The notes beneath the pieces are model-generated. The model saw only the letters and a list, made by a program, of their open reading frames with translations, was not told the origin of the DNA and did not search any database. Positions 35,635-43,081 of a stretch of 64,000 nucleotides of DNA are shown here, in pieces (position 1 is the stretch's first letter; each line of letters opens with the position of its first letter). The position numbers and the translations under genes were made by a program. Source of the stretch: a virus; the IMG/VR virus record IMGVR_UViG_3300042922_001475, positions 62,001 to 126,000 of that record. One strand, 5' to 3'.

Positions 35635-36504
35635 ATGCTAGAAGCAACAATCACAAATACATTCCCATCAGGACTCAAGCTAGTCCGCCACTATGACTCA
35701 CATGAGGTCGGTAGCTACTCTATCGACACTCAGTGTGGCACTGTGAGCTACTACTCAGCTATGGTGGACCAACTGATCTACCAGTCACTTGAGTACTACA
35801 ACAAGCCTGACGGTAAGAATAAGTTCTTGGAGAAGGTAGAGCTACACGTCTATTCATTCTTCATCCCTAACATGCCTAACTCCACTGCTCAGGCTTACTG
35901 TATCGATCTAGGTAACTATCGTTCACGTATTGATATTAGGTTTTACGATACGCCTAGCTTCGGATCTTATAAGATGCTAGCCGCTGTCTCACATGAGATG
36001 GGCCACGCATACCATAACTGGATCAGATGCTTCTCACACGCTAACATCAACGGTGAGTTCTCTCAGTTCTGGGAGAAGCAGGTGTCTAGCAACCATACCG
36101 TCTGGAACCCCAACATGAAGCCTTGGGATCAGCCCTGGGGTACTGGGTCACGTGACGAGGATAAGTTCGAGCAGTTCGCTAATGCATTCAGATACTTCAA
36201 GGGAGTCCTAGCTACTCGTGGCGTCTCCGGTGCTGGTACTACTGATCCGGTGGTCCCTGGTTTCGAAGACCCTGCAGCCCATGCTGAGTGGGGTAAGCAG
36301 CTTAAGATCCTTCCCGAGACCTGTGCCTTCTGGGAGACATATGGCCTAAAACCTGCATCACTTGTATGGTATGGTGGTACTACAGGTTACTGGCAGTTCC
36401 AGCAATCAGATGGTACTTGGATTGCTCAGACGGACTATAACACTTGGTTCAAGTGGCAGAACAACGCTTGGGTACAGTACTGGCCCACATACAATAGGAC
36501 TTAA
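35635..36504 (+). CDS. Virion-associated zinc metallopeptidase candidate (289 aa)
   Basis: His120-Glu-Met-Gly-His124 in VSHEMGHAYHNW is a zincin HExxH motif in a helix. Glu179 in DEDKFEQFANAFRYF is a good third zinc ligand for a gluzincin-type fold (E-x-F-A). Residues 60-110 supply preceding strands (KVELHVYSF, SRIDIRFYD). The last ~65 residues are Trp/Tyr/Gln-rich (GYWQFQQSDG, TWFKWQNN, WVQYW) and look like a separate binding segment. It lies between fibre genes, has no signal peptide, and starts four bases after the upstream stop. It could cut a host surface protein or process virion proteins; substrate unknown. Confidence 0.65.
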   Translation: MLEATITNTFPSGLKLVRHYDSHEVGSYSIDTQCGTVSYYSAMVDQLIYQSLEYYNKPDGKNKFLEKVELHVYSFFIPNMPNSTAQAYCIDLGNYRSRIDIRFYDTPSFGSYKMLAAVSHEMGHAYHNWIRCFSHANINGEFSQFWEKQVSSNHTVWNPNMKPWDQPWGTGSRDEDKFEQFANAFRYFKGVLATRGVSGAGTTDPVVPGFEDPAAHAEWGKQLKILPETCAFWETYGLKPASLVWYGGTTGYWQFQQSDGTWIAQTDYNTWFKWQNNAWVQYWPTYNRT

Positions 36505-36508
36505 TTAG

Positions 36509-37009
36509 ATGCCTGATATTCATCCTTCAGTGTTCGATGCGGCGGCCATCGATCTATCAACTAACCCTCTAGCCACTGATGTAGCTGAAGCAGTCGCAGA
36601 CGCGGACAGTGCTCTTGCTGCTGCAGGCTCAGCCCAGACTGCTGCTAACACTGCTAACACTACGGCTAACAATCTCAAGTTCTATGATATCGGTGCAGGC
36701 TGTATGGGTAAGCCTGCTGCTAGCGCTATCATACTTATTTACAAGCTCCCCAGAGCAGTTAACTTTGGTGCCAACATGGCAGGCAGTTATGCTGTTGCTG
36801 CTACGGCTGCTACTGCTTCGACCGTGTTCACAGTCTACAAAAACGCTGTCCAGGTAGCTACTATTACCTTTGCTGCTTCAGCCACCACTGGTACGTATTC
36901 AGGTACGGCTAACTTCGCTGCTGGCGACAACATTGGTATCGTAGCTCCTGGTACCCAAGACAGTACCTTAGCTGACATTGGCTTTAGTCTCGCAGGAGTA
37001 ATTCCCTAA
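36509..37009 (+). CDS. Lectin-like fibre-tip protein, copy 1 (166 aa)
   Basis: Residues 1-55 are an Ala/Thr/Asp-rich helix (ADADSALAAAGSAQTAANTA) that probably forms a trimeric stalk. Residues ~57-166 are a beta domain that recurs in the 37948 protein: FYDIGxG, KPxAxxxI, RAVxFxANMxGS, a F-T-V-x-K strand, GDxxxIxAPxTxDxTLAD and a final F-x-L strand. This domain type is common at phage fibre tips, with a signature close to FxKNGxxxGTI and GDxLxIxAPxxxDxTLADI. The gene overlaps the next one by one base. It is probably a receptor-contact protein or an adhesin tip. Confidence 0.62.
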   Translation: MPDIHPSVFDAAAIDLSTNPLATDVAEAVADADSALAAAGSAQTAANTANTTANNLKFYDIGAGCMGKPAASAIILIYKLPRAVNFGANMAGSYAVAATAATASTVFTVYKNAVQVATITFAASATTGTYSGTANFAAGDNIGIVAPGTQDSTLADIGFSLAGVIP

Positions 37010-37935
37010 TGCCACCTATGGTTAGCGTCTTCAATAGAGCGCGTCCAAATCTAGATACTGCAATGGGGTTTCTGTTTGGTGGTATCATCACAGGCAACTC
37101 CAGTGCGGTTGTAGATACATACCAGTTTGCTAACCTCAGTACTAGAGGCGCTGCGGCTGCTAACCTTAGCGCTGGTAGATACAACTTCAGAGCTGCGGGT
37201 AATAATACTAACGCGTTTACATTCGGTGGCTGGACCAATACGACAGTGTCTACTGTAGAGAACTACCTGTTTGCTACTCCAACTACTAAAGGCACTACAC
37301 CCAGCGCATTAAGTGGTATCCGTCACGGTACTGCAGCATCTAGTAACAACACCAATGCCTTTACGTACGGCGGTAGAACCAGTAGTGACTCTAATGCTGT
37401 AGAGAATTATGTCTTTGCTACTCCGACCAGTAAGGGCACATCCCCTTCAACCCTATCTACTGCTAGAGCCCACCTAAGAGCAACTGGAAATAATACTGTT
37501 GCATTTGTATTCGGAGGAAGCACTGGCGAAGGTTCTGCCTTTGTGAGTACCGTAGAGCAGTACCAGTACGCTAGTCCCGGTACCAAGGGCACTACCCCCT
37601 CGGTCTTGGCACAAGCTAAAGATGGTATGGGTGTAGGGGCTAATGCCACTATTGCCCTAGTTATGGGTGGTAGAACTACTTCTGGTGGAACCAACATTGC
37701 TACCGGCGAGCAGTATATTTTCGCTACACCCACTACTAAGGGCGCTGCTCCAGCAAACCTAGCGTCAGCTAATGCTAGTGCTGGTGACCTCTGTAGTGGA
37801 ATATCTTTACTGTTAGTTTATGGCTCATATGCCGAGCACTATATCCTAGCCACTCCTAGCAGCAAGGGTGCATCCCCCGCAACCTGTACCGTGGAGTGGG
37901 GCGGCGCTGGTGCAACCAACTATACAAAGTCATAA
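37009..37935 (+). CDS. Kelch-like six-repeat propeller protein, copy 4 (308 aa)
   Basis: Paralogue of the 29759-32765 set but separated from it by fibre and peptidase genes. Repeats open with GFLFGG, AFTFGG, AFTYGG, AFVFGG, ALVMGG and SLLLVY and carry VDTYQF, VENYLF, VENYVF, VEQYQY, GEQYIF and AEHYIL, followed by TxTKGT-type turns and NNTN ends. The last blade lacks the GG pair. The C-terminus (GGAGATNYTKS) differs from copies 1-3, which end in SSRYFI[NS]. It sits between the two lectin-like tip genes, suggesting that tip and propeller genes work in pairs. It overlaps the upstream gene by one base. Confidence 0.7.
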   Translation: MPPMVSVFNRARPNLDTAMGFLFGGIITGNSSAVVDTYQFANLSTRGAAAANLSAGRYNFRAAGNNTNAFTFGGWTNTTVSTVENYLFATPTTKGTTPSALSGIRHGTAASSNNTNAFTYGGRTSSDSNAVENYVFATPTSKGTSPSTLSTARAHLRATGNNTVAFVFGGSTGEGSAFVSTVEQYQYASPGTKGTTPSVLAQAKDGMGVGANATIALVMGGRTTSGGTNIATGEQYIFATPTTKGAAPANLASANASAGDLCSGISLLLVYGSYAEHYILATPSSKGASPATCTVEWGGAGATNYTKS

Positions 37936-37947
37936 TGGAGAATAACA

Positions 37948-38439
37948 ATGCCTAAGATTGGTAAAGCTGGAGTGCACAGCGACATTGCACTAGACTCGGA
38001 AGTAACAGCAGCTCTAGCCAGTAAGGCTGACACATCAGCACTAACGTCTAAGGCCGATACCACTACAGTTACTGCTCTTCAGTTCTATGATGTGGGTGGC
38101 GGTTTTGGAATCAAGCCTTCTGCTAACGAAGTCATCTTGGTTTACAGGACTGCTAGAGCCCTAAGCTTTGCAGCTAACTTTACTGGATCAGTAGGCTATG
38201 CTAACGTAGCCCCGACTGCTAGTACTACCTTCACTGTACATACTAAGACTACCCCTACCGGTTCTGAGACCCAGATCGGTACCATCGTGTTTGGTACCAA
38301 CAAGTCTGCTACCTTCACCACCACCAGCGGTACAGCTAAGTCCATGGCAGTAGGTGATATCCTCATCGTTAAGGCTCCCGCATCCCCCGATGCTACTCTA
38401 GCTGAGGGATGCTTCACTCTTATTGCGACCTTAGTCTAA
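37948..38439 (+). CDS. Lectin-like fibre-tip protein, copy 2 (163 aa)
   Basis: Paralogue of the 36509 gene. It has a helical N-terminal stalk (~1-45, TAALASKADTSALTSKADT) followed by the same beta domain: QFYDVGGG, IKPSANEVILVYR, ARALSFAANFTGS, TFTVHTK, GDILIVKAPASPDATLAEG and CFTLIATLV. The start follows GGAGAATA. It ends one base inside the next gene (TAATG at 38437-38441). As for copy 1, trimerisation through the helical part and receptor contact through the beta domain are inferred from the domain type and the position among adhesins. Confidence 0.62.
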   Translation: MPKIGKAGVHSDIALDSEVTAALASKADTSALTSKADTTTVTALQFYDVGGGFGIKPSANEVILVYRTARALSFAANFTGSVGYANVAPTASTTFTVHTKTTPTGSETQIGTIVFGTNKSATFTTTSGTAKSMAVGDILIVKAPASPDATLAEGCFTLIATLV

Positions 38440-39587
38440 TGCCTTTTATTCAGAATAGGACAGGAGGTCGAGGAGGCTTCGGCTTCTTTAAAAATAGTGG
38501 AATAGAGTTCACCTATAACTTAGGTGGAGCATCTGCGCTTGCTCAGCCAACCGATGATAGAAACGAGATAGGTTTTGCTACCGACGGGAATAAGTTATTC
38601 TTCTTCGGAGGTAAGAACTCAGCGGCCTCGGCTCTCTACAACACTGTACAGATTTACGACATCGCCTCTAATCAGTGGAGTACAGGACCCACGATGGCGG
38701 CATCCAGAACCTCTTCTGCATGTATATACTATCCACCTACTAACAAGATTTATGTCTTTGGAGGCGGTAATACATCGGATGGTGGTGGTGGCAGTAGCAC
38801 TGTTTACATATACAATGTTGCAACTAATTCATGGGATGTTAACGGTGCTCTCGCTCCAGCAATTAACTCAGATGACCAGTGCTTCTTGGTAGGAAGTGAT
38901 GTCTATGTAGGTAGAGGTACTGCGGTGGGTGCAACTAACACCACCTGGTACAAGTACAGTATTACCAATAATACTTGGTCTAGTACTGTGGCCGCGTACC
39001 CTATTGGTAACTGTTCAGGTGCAGCAGCCACCGTTCTAGGCAAGGGCTACGTATTTGGTGGTCAGGGCTCAACAGCAGGCCAGGCCGTATATATGTACGA
39101 GAACTCTAACAACACTTGGGTAGGTAAAGCTAGCATGCCCGGACTTGTTATGGAACCAGTAGCAACCACCCTTCCAGATAATTCTGTATATGTCATAGGT
39201 GGTATGGATGGTTCAAGCGTAGCACAGAACTACATTCAGATTTATAATCCGGTAAGTAATACATGGGACAACACACATACGTTAACTACCGCTAGGACCA
39301 GACATGCTGCTCTATCAGTTAAAGGACGAGTATACGTTGCTTACGGTTCAAACACTACGTCTATGGAAGCTTTCGATACAATGGCCTACATTGGAACAGC
39401 AAATACCGAGGGTACAGTTACCTGCACAACTAACGGCTACCAGGTGACTAACGTAACCTCTGGCGTGACCGCAGATTCAGTAAGCTTTACTATAGGTGAT
39501 GTTCTAGTAGTTAAGACAGCCCCTATTAAGGTTGGAACCCAACAGTTAGAAATAAAGGTTCGCATAGTCGGAACCGTAACCCCCTAA
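38439..39587 (+). CDS. Classical Kelch-repeat beta-propeller protein (382 aa)
   Basis: Six blades of ~45-50 residues follow a Gly-rich N-terminus. They open with KLFFFGG, KIYVFGG, DVYVGRG, GYVFGG, SVYVIGG and RVYVAYG. Most carry the Kelch pattern of IYxxxxNxW (IYDIASNQWST, IYNVATNSWDV, IYNPVSNTWDN). This is much closer to canonical Kelch than the four other propellers, which lack the tryptophan. The last ~65 residues form a beta domain with a GDVLVVKTAP segment, similar to the tip domain of the preceding genes. The start ATG at 38439 is preferred over an in-frame ATG at 38409 because it overlaps the upstream stop as TAATG. Confidence 0.75.
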   Translation: MPFIQNRTGGRGGFGFFKNSGIEFTYNLGGASALAQPTDDRNEIGFATDGNKLFFFGGKNSAASALYNTVQIYDIASNQWSTGPTMAASRTSSACIYYPPTNKIYVFGGGNTSDGGGGSSTVYIYNVATNSWDVNGALAPAINSDDQCFLVGSDVYVGRGTAVGATNTTWYKYSITNNTWSSTVAAYPIGNCSGAAATVLGKGYVFGGQGSTAGQAVYMYENSNNTWVGKASMPGLVMEPVATTLPDNSVYVIGGMDGSSVAQNYIQIYNPVSNTWDNTHTLTTARTRHAALSVKGRVYVAYGSNTTSMEAFDTMAYIGTANTEGTVTCTTNGYQVTNVTSGVTADSVSFTIGDVLVVKTAPIKVGTQQLEIKVRIVGTVTP

Positions 39588-39598
39588 GGAGAAAACAA

Positions 39599-39874
39599 AT
39601 GACTAACATTCTAATCAAACTGGTCCAGGTGGTAATCGCCATGGTGACCGAAGCTATCCTACGTAAGGGTAATGCTGCCGGTGCAGATGCTAACGAAGCC
39701 CTTATTATCGAAGCTATCGTGACTGCTGCAAAGCTAGCCATTGAAGCTGCTAAACTACCCATCTACGTTAGGATGTTTATTAATGATGCCATGCTGTATG
39801 CTGTTGCTAAGGCTGCAGCTGACCTAGTAGAAGAGCTTATCGCCAAAGGTCTCGATCTAGTCAACAAGAAGTAG
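39599..39874 (+). CDS. Unknown small helical protein (91 aa)
   Basis: Not recognised. It is almost entirely Ala/Ile/Leu/Lys helices, with an amphipathic or membrane-seeking N-terminus (LIKLVQVVIAMVTEAIL) and several Glu/Lys-balanced helices (EAIVTAAKLAIEAAKLPIYV). It follows the Kelch gene by 11 bases behind an AAGGAG site. A structured segment and then the holin gene follow. It could be a virion or lysis-accessory protein, such as an antiholin or spanin-like helper, but the sequence does not decide. Confidence 0.6.
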   Translation: MTNILIKLVQVVIAMVTEAILRKGNAAGADANEALIIEAIVTAAKLAIEAAKLPIYVRMFINDAMLYAVAKAAADLVEELIAKGLDLVNKK

Positions 39875-39877
39875 TAA

Positions 39878-39955
39878 CACCTTAATATTGCTCAGATATC
39901 ACCCCGCCGTATCAACTATGATTAGATGTTACAGTGGGGTAATATCTTTAAGGTG
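39878..39955 (+). ncRNA. Candidate structured RNA upstream of the lysis genes
   Basis: The 78-base gap segment folds into nested stems. The outer 8-bp stem is CACCTTAA (39878-39885) with TTAAGGTG (39948-39955). The inner stem is GATAT-c-ACCCC (39895-39905) with GGGGT-a-ATATC (39936-39946), 10 base pairs with one mismatch. The outer strands are joined by a 9-base bulge, and the apical loop is 30 bases. No T-run follows, so it is not a normal terminator. It lies 40 bases before the holin start and could regulate holin timing or be an mRNA-processing site. No named RNA family was recognised. Confidence 0.55.
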
Positions 39956-39995
39956 CCGAAGCTTGAGCTAGGATGAACACCAAAGGAACATCAAA

Positions 39996-40502
39996 ATGGA
40001 TAAACTATTAGAGTCAGTCATGGCTGCACTACCCGCATGGAAGATGTTACTAGCAGGAGCCCTAGCAAGCCCTCTACTAGCCTTCTTCAACGTGCCCGCC
40101 CTCCACATGTTATTCCTCATCCTAGTAGTTGATTTCATTACCGGACTATATAAGGCCAGAGCACTTAAGCGTCTGACCAGTAATAAGTTCTCAGGAGCAC
40201 TAGAAAGAGCATTTGGCTATGCTATGATCTTTACCGTCATGCATGCCCTAACCGTTATCTCCCCGCTACTGTTCGTTGTAGAGCAGGCTATCCTAGCAGG
40301 CTGTGCCCTCAGAGAAGCCATCTCAGTAGTAGAGAACATCAAGACTGTAGAGTTGTACAAGGGTAGAGAGAACAAGGTCCTAGATAAACTAGTAGAGTTA
40401 CTAGGCCTAAACCTAGACAAGCTTCTTGCTGACGCCGATAAGGGTGCTAAGAGCAAGACCCACAAAGAGGAAACTAAAGATGAAACTAACGAAGGTCAAT
40501 AA
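39996..40502 (+). CDS. Holin, phage_holin_4_1-like (168 aa)
   Basis: Several hydrophobic segments lie in the first ~105 residues (about 15-53 and 72-105). The family-typical segment DFITGLYKARALKRLTSNKF lies between them, as in the TcdE/phage holin family 4_1, followed by a helical charged C-terminus. The protein would oligomerise in the inner membrane and open pores that release the amidase. It starts behind AAGGAAC. Its last 23 bases overlap the amidase gene, a common holin-endolysin arrangement. Confidence 0.82.
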   Translation: MDKLLESVMAALPAWKMLLAGALASPLLAFFNVPALHMLFLILVVDFITGLYKARALKRLTSNKFSGALERAFGYAMIFTVMHALTVISPLLFVVEQAILAGCALREAISVVENIKTVELYKGRENKVLDKLVELLGLNLDKLLADADKGAKSKTHKEETKDETNEGQ

Positions 40503-40905
40503 CATTGTTCTTCACCACTCAGCCAGTGGTCGTGACACAACTACTAAAGCTATGATCGAGCAGTGGCACCTTGGTAAGGGCTACGCTGGTATCGGCTACC
40601 ACTATATCATCACTGGTGATGGTAAGCTCCACACTGGCCGTCCTGCCACTGAGGTAGGCGCACATGCATATGGACGTAACTCTGATACCCTAGGTATCTG
40701 CCTAACAGGTAACTTCGATAAGGAGAAGCCTTCAGATGCCCAGATGAAGACTCTAATTCAGCTCCTAGCTACTCTATGTCAGAGACACAAGCTAAGAACT
40801 GCAGCTATTATTGGTCACAGAGATACCATTGCTACCTCCTGCCCTGGAGCCAACGTCTACAACAAGCTAAGCTACATCAAGACTGAAGTAGCCAAGTACC
40901 TATAA
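40480..40905 (+). CDS. Endolysin, N-acetylmuramoyl-L-alanine amidase (141 aa)
   Basis: An amidase_2/PGRP-fold enzyme, about the length of T7 lysozyme. Zinc ligands appear to be His12 (in LHHSASG), His113 (in IGHRDT) and Cys121 (in CPG), matching the His-His-Cys set of T7 lysozyme (17, 122, 130). GYHYIITGDG is also typical. It cuts the bond between muramic acid and L-alanine. The ATG at 40480 is preferred to an upstream in-frame ATG at 40426, because AGAGG lies ten bases upstream and the family begins here. It overlaps the holin. Confidence 0.9.
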   Translation: MKLTKVNNIVLHHSASGRDTTTKAMIEQWHLGKGYAGIGYHYIITGDGKLHTGRPATEVGAHAYGRNSDTLGICLTGNFDKEKPSDAQMKTLIQLLATLCQRHKLRTAAIIGHRDTIATSCPGANVYNKLSYIKTEVAKYL

Positions 40906-40917
40906 GGTAATCAAGTC

Positions 40918-42726
40918 ATGGGCTACGAATTCAACCTGGATATGCTTAATCCTGTCCAGAGGAAGATAACCAAACAACTTCAAGGTGTCTACAAGGTCAC
41001 CGAAACAGCAGAACCTGGCGAGCAGGTGAAACCAGCTAGACCGCTAGGTGATAGTGAGTATCCTCACGGGGATGTCTCACTTACGTCCTTTGCTGCAACT
41101 GAGAAAGGGTTTGCAGAAGCAGGTGCTAAAGTAGGCTATGACAAGATAACTGAAGAGGACTTTCGTAAGAAGACGGGTGTTGGTGGTCGTGCTGAGTTCT
41201 GGCTAAGACCCCTAGATGGTAAGAAGAAGGGTTATGGACCTGGAGCACGTATCGAACTGATGCCTGCTCGTAAGTCCATGACCCCTAACCAAGGACAAGC
41301 AGTACCTGGTGCTGGTGCAGGACTAGAGATCAGAACTAAGTCTAGTATGGCTAAGCTTCTAATCCCTGGCAGCTACCCTATCTGGCAGTACATGGGTACA
41401 GCCGAAGAGACTATCACCCTTGTAGGAGCATTTGCAGGGTTCGATATTCCATCTAGTATGGATGAGAACCCCGCTATCTCCCAAATGTCATACGACCGTA
41501 GACGTCTAGGTAATGCTTGGGACGAGGCCATCAACGTTCTAGAGCAAGTCAAAGCTGGCTACGAACTAGAGCTAGTGATGCGTTGGAACAGCGACAGTGA
41601 TAGTCTCCCTGAGGACCTATCTCTTGAGTTCCTGCCCGGTCTCAAGTACACAGGTTATGTACGAAACTTCAGACAAGAAAGAGCCACAGCTCAGAGAGTA
41701 TATTACTTTATCGAGTTCGTGGTTACTAATCGTGACCATTCAATTCTTAACGAGAAGGCAGATGCTCCTAGCCTAGCCCCTAAGACTGTAAGAGCTGATA
41801 AGCTTGTCACGGCTTCTGGTTCTGGAGCCACTCCTGCTGAGATCAAAGCCGCTGAAGAGCGTCAGAAGAAGGAGCAGGAAGAGCGTAGAGGCGACACTAC
41901 CCTAGAAGTAAGCAAACAAGATCACAATGCTAAGGGCGTGCCTATCTATGTTGATGACAAGCCCAAGGGCCACATATACGTTAAGTACACAGAAGAGAAG
42001 GTTCACACTTTCAAGACCTGGCCTATGCACTATACCACCAAGGGCCTACCTATAGCTCTACAGTCAGCTAGCTTCGATCCAGTAAATGGTAGAGCTACTC
42101 TTGTTGCAGCGCCTGGAGAAGAGTCCAAAGGAGTAGGAACAGTCTTTTACATTGAGGCTGCTCCTAGAAGCATTGAAGGTGCTAGGGAGAATTTTATTCA
42201 GACCTACATTGATCCAGTGTTCAAAGCTAAGGGTAAAGCTTATAAGCCTACCTATACTAAGATCTCCCCACCTAAGGCCAAGGCTACTGCGTCTAATCCT
42301 AACGCTCCTGCTACACCTGTTCCTGCTAAGGCTCCTAAGGCTCCTGTGAAACCTAAGACTCCTACACCAACAGCAACATCAACGAGTAGAGAACTACATG
42401 CACCTGGGACAATGGTGAACCTAGAAGGTGGAAGAATTATAGTACCTGCTCCTGACACCTATGCAGTTGATAGGAGTACTGATGTAGTACCTGATCCGGC
42501 ATTACTAGCCCTCATCGGTGGTAAGGGAACCACAGTCAACGTTTGGTGGGTCTTACCCATAATAGGTAAGACCTTGCCGGGCACTAGTCAATACTGTTAC
42601 TATATTGAAACTGAAACTCTATATAGACGACTTCCAGATAATGTAACGTGGATTCCTCATAAAAATGTTTCTATGAATGAGTTCTTAAGAATATTTAGTA
42701 TTAAAGTGAAAGCAGTAAATGAGTAA
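40918..42726 (+). CDS. Late tail/baseplate protein (602 aa)
   Basis: Not matched to a named family with confidence. Residues ~150-190 have the pattern LIPGSYPIWQYMGTAEETIT followed by LVGAFAGFD, which resembles the PGG...I.DMG...R.ITLTG segment of baseplate/DNA-circulation-type tail proteins, and YELELVMRW with FRQERATAQRVYYFIEFVV fits a following strand pair. C-terminal residues ~450-500 are a Pro/Lys/Ala/Thr linker, and the last ~100 residues form a separate domain. It follows the amidase by 12 bases and may be a tail-tip or peripheral baseplate component. The next gene overlaps it by eight bases. Confidence 0.6.
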   Translation: MGYEFNLDMLNPVQRKITKQLQGVYKVTETAEPGEQVKPARPLGDSEYPHGDVSLTSFAATEKGFAEAGAKVGYDKITEEDFRKKTGVGGRAEFWLRPLDGKKKGYGPGARIELMPARKSMTPNQGQAVPGAGAGLEIRTKSSMAKLLIPGSYPIWQYMGTAEETITLVGAFAGFDIPSSMDENPAISQMSYDRRRLGNAWDEAINVLEQVKAGYELELVMRWNSDSDSLPEDLSLEFLPGLKYTGYVRNFRQERATAQRVYYFIEFVVTNRDHSILNEKADAPSLAPKTVRADKLVTASGSGATPAEIKAAEERQKKEQEERRGDTTLEVSKQDHNAKGVPIYVDDKPKGHIYVKYTEEKVHTFKTWPMHYTTKGLPIALQSASFDPVNGRATLVAAPGEESKGVGTVFYIEAAPRSIEGARENFIQTYIDPVFKAKGKAYKPTYTKISPPKAKATASNPNAPATPVPAKAPKAPVKPKTPTPTATSTSRELHAPGTMVNLEGGRIIVPAPDTYAVDRSTDVVPDPALLALIGGKGTTVNVWWVLPIIGKTLPGTSQYCYYIETETLYRRLPDNVTWIPHKNVSMNEFLRIFSIKVKAVNE

Positions 42727-43081
42727 ACTAGTACCAGAGGACTACAAGCCTCGCCTATTGAACTTAGCACGAACTCTTGGTAGTATGGATGCTGTGGGTA
42801 ATCTACCTGAAGCAACCATACTACAGGCGGTCGCCCATCCGGAAGACGTTATTGGCGTAACGTTAAAGAAGTGGGTATTTAACCTCACCGGCATCACTGC
42901 CGACTATGAGGTGTTTGACAAGAACCTAACGTACCTATACGCAGCAGATGCTATCGATGGTACGTGGGGCATGGACGAGAAGGACCAGCTATTATTAGCT
43001 CAAGTGCCATCAGGTCACTGGTTCTATATCGGCTACGAGACAGAGGAAGAAGACCGTTTCATAATGGTCATAAAACAATAA
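42719..43081 (+). CDS. Unknown small protein before terminase (120 aa)
   Basis: Not recognised. It has a helical N-terminal half (PRLLNLARTLGSMDAV) and two aromatic strands near the end (VPSGHWFYIGYETEEEDRFI). It overlaps the upstream gene by eight bases, and its stop shares a base with the terminase ATG (TAATG), so it is translated with both. In many phages a packaging or tail-assembly protein precedes the terminase, but no terminase small-subunit helix-turn-helix is evident, so it is not called one. It is probably a tail or wedge component. Confidence 0.6.
   Translation: MSKLVPEDYKPRLLNLARTLGSMDAVGNLPEATILQAVAHPEDVIGVTLKKWVFNLTGITADYEVFDKNLTYLYAADAIDGTWGMDEKDQLLLAQVPSGHWFYIGYETEEEDRFIMVIKQ

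Noticed and set aside
38409-38438. Longer start for the Kelch protein
   Set aside because: The in-frame ATG at 38439 overlaps the upstream stop as TAATG, like neighbouring genes.
29759-39587. CRISPR-like or tandem DNA repeat array
   Set aside because: Repetition is at protein level in coding frames (propeller blades) with variable sequence, not identical repeats with spacers.
29759-39587. Diversity-generating retroelement
   Set aside because: No reverse transcriptase, no template repeat and no lectin-type variable 3' end were seen in the window.
39888-39922. Promoter TTGCTC...TATGAT before the holin
   Set aside because: Spacing of 23 bases is too long and both hexamers fall in the paired RNA segment.
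40426-40479. Longer start for the amidase
   Set aside because: The Lys/Arg-rich extension is a shadow of the holin C-terminus; ATG 40480 has AGAGG and fits the family length.
42964-43080. In-frame upstream extension of the terminase
   Set aside because: It would overlap most of the 42719 gene; ATG 43081 forms a TAATG overlap and the preceding segment lacks terminase features.
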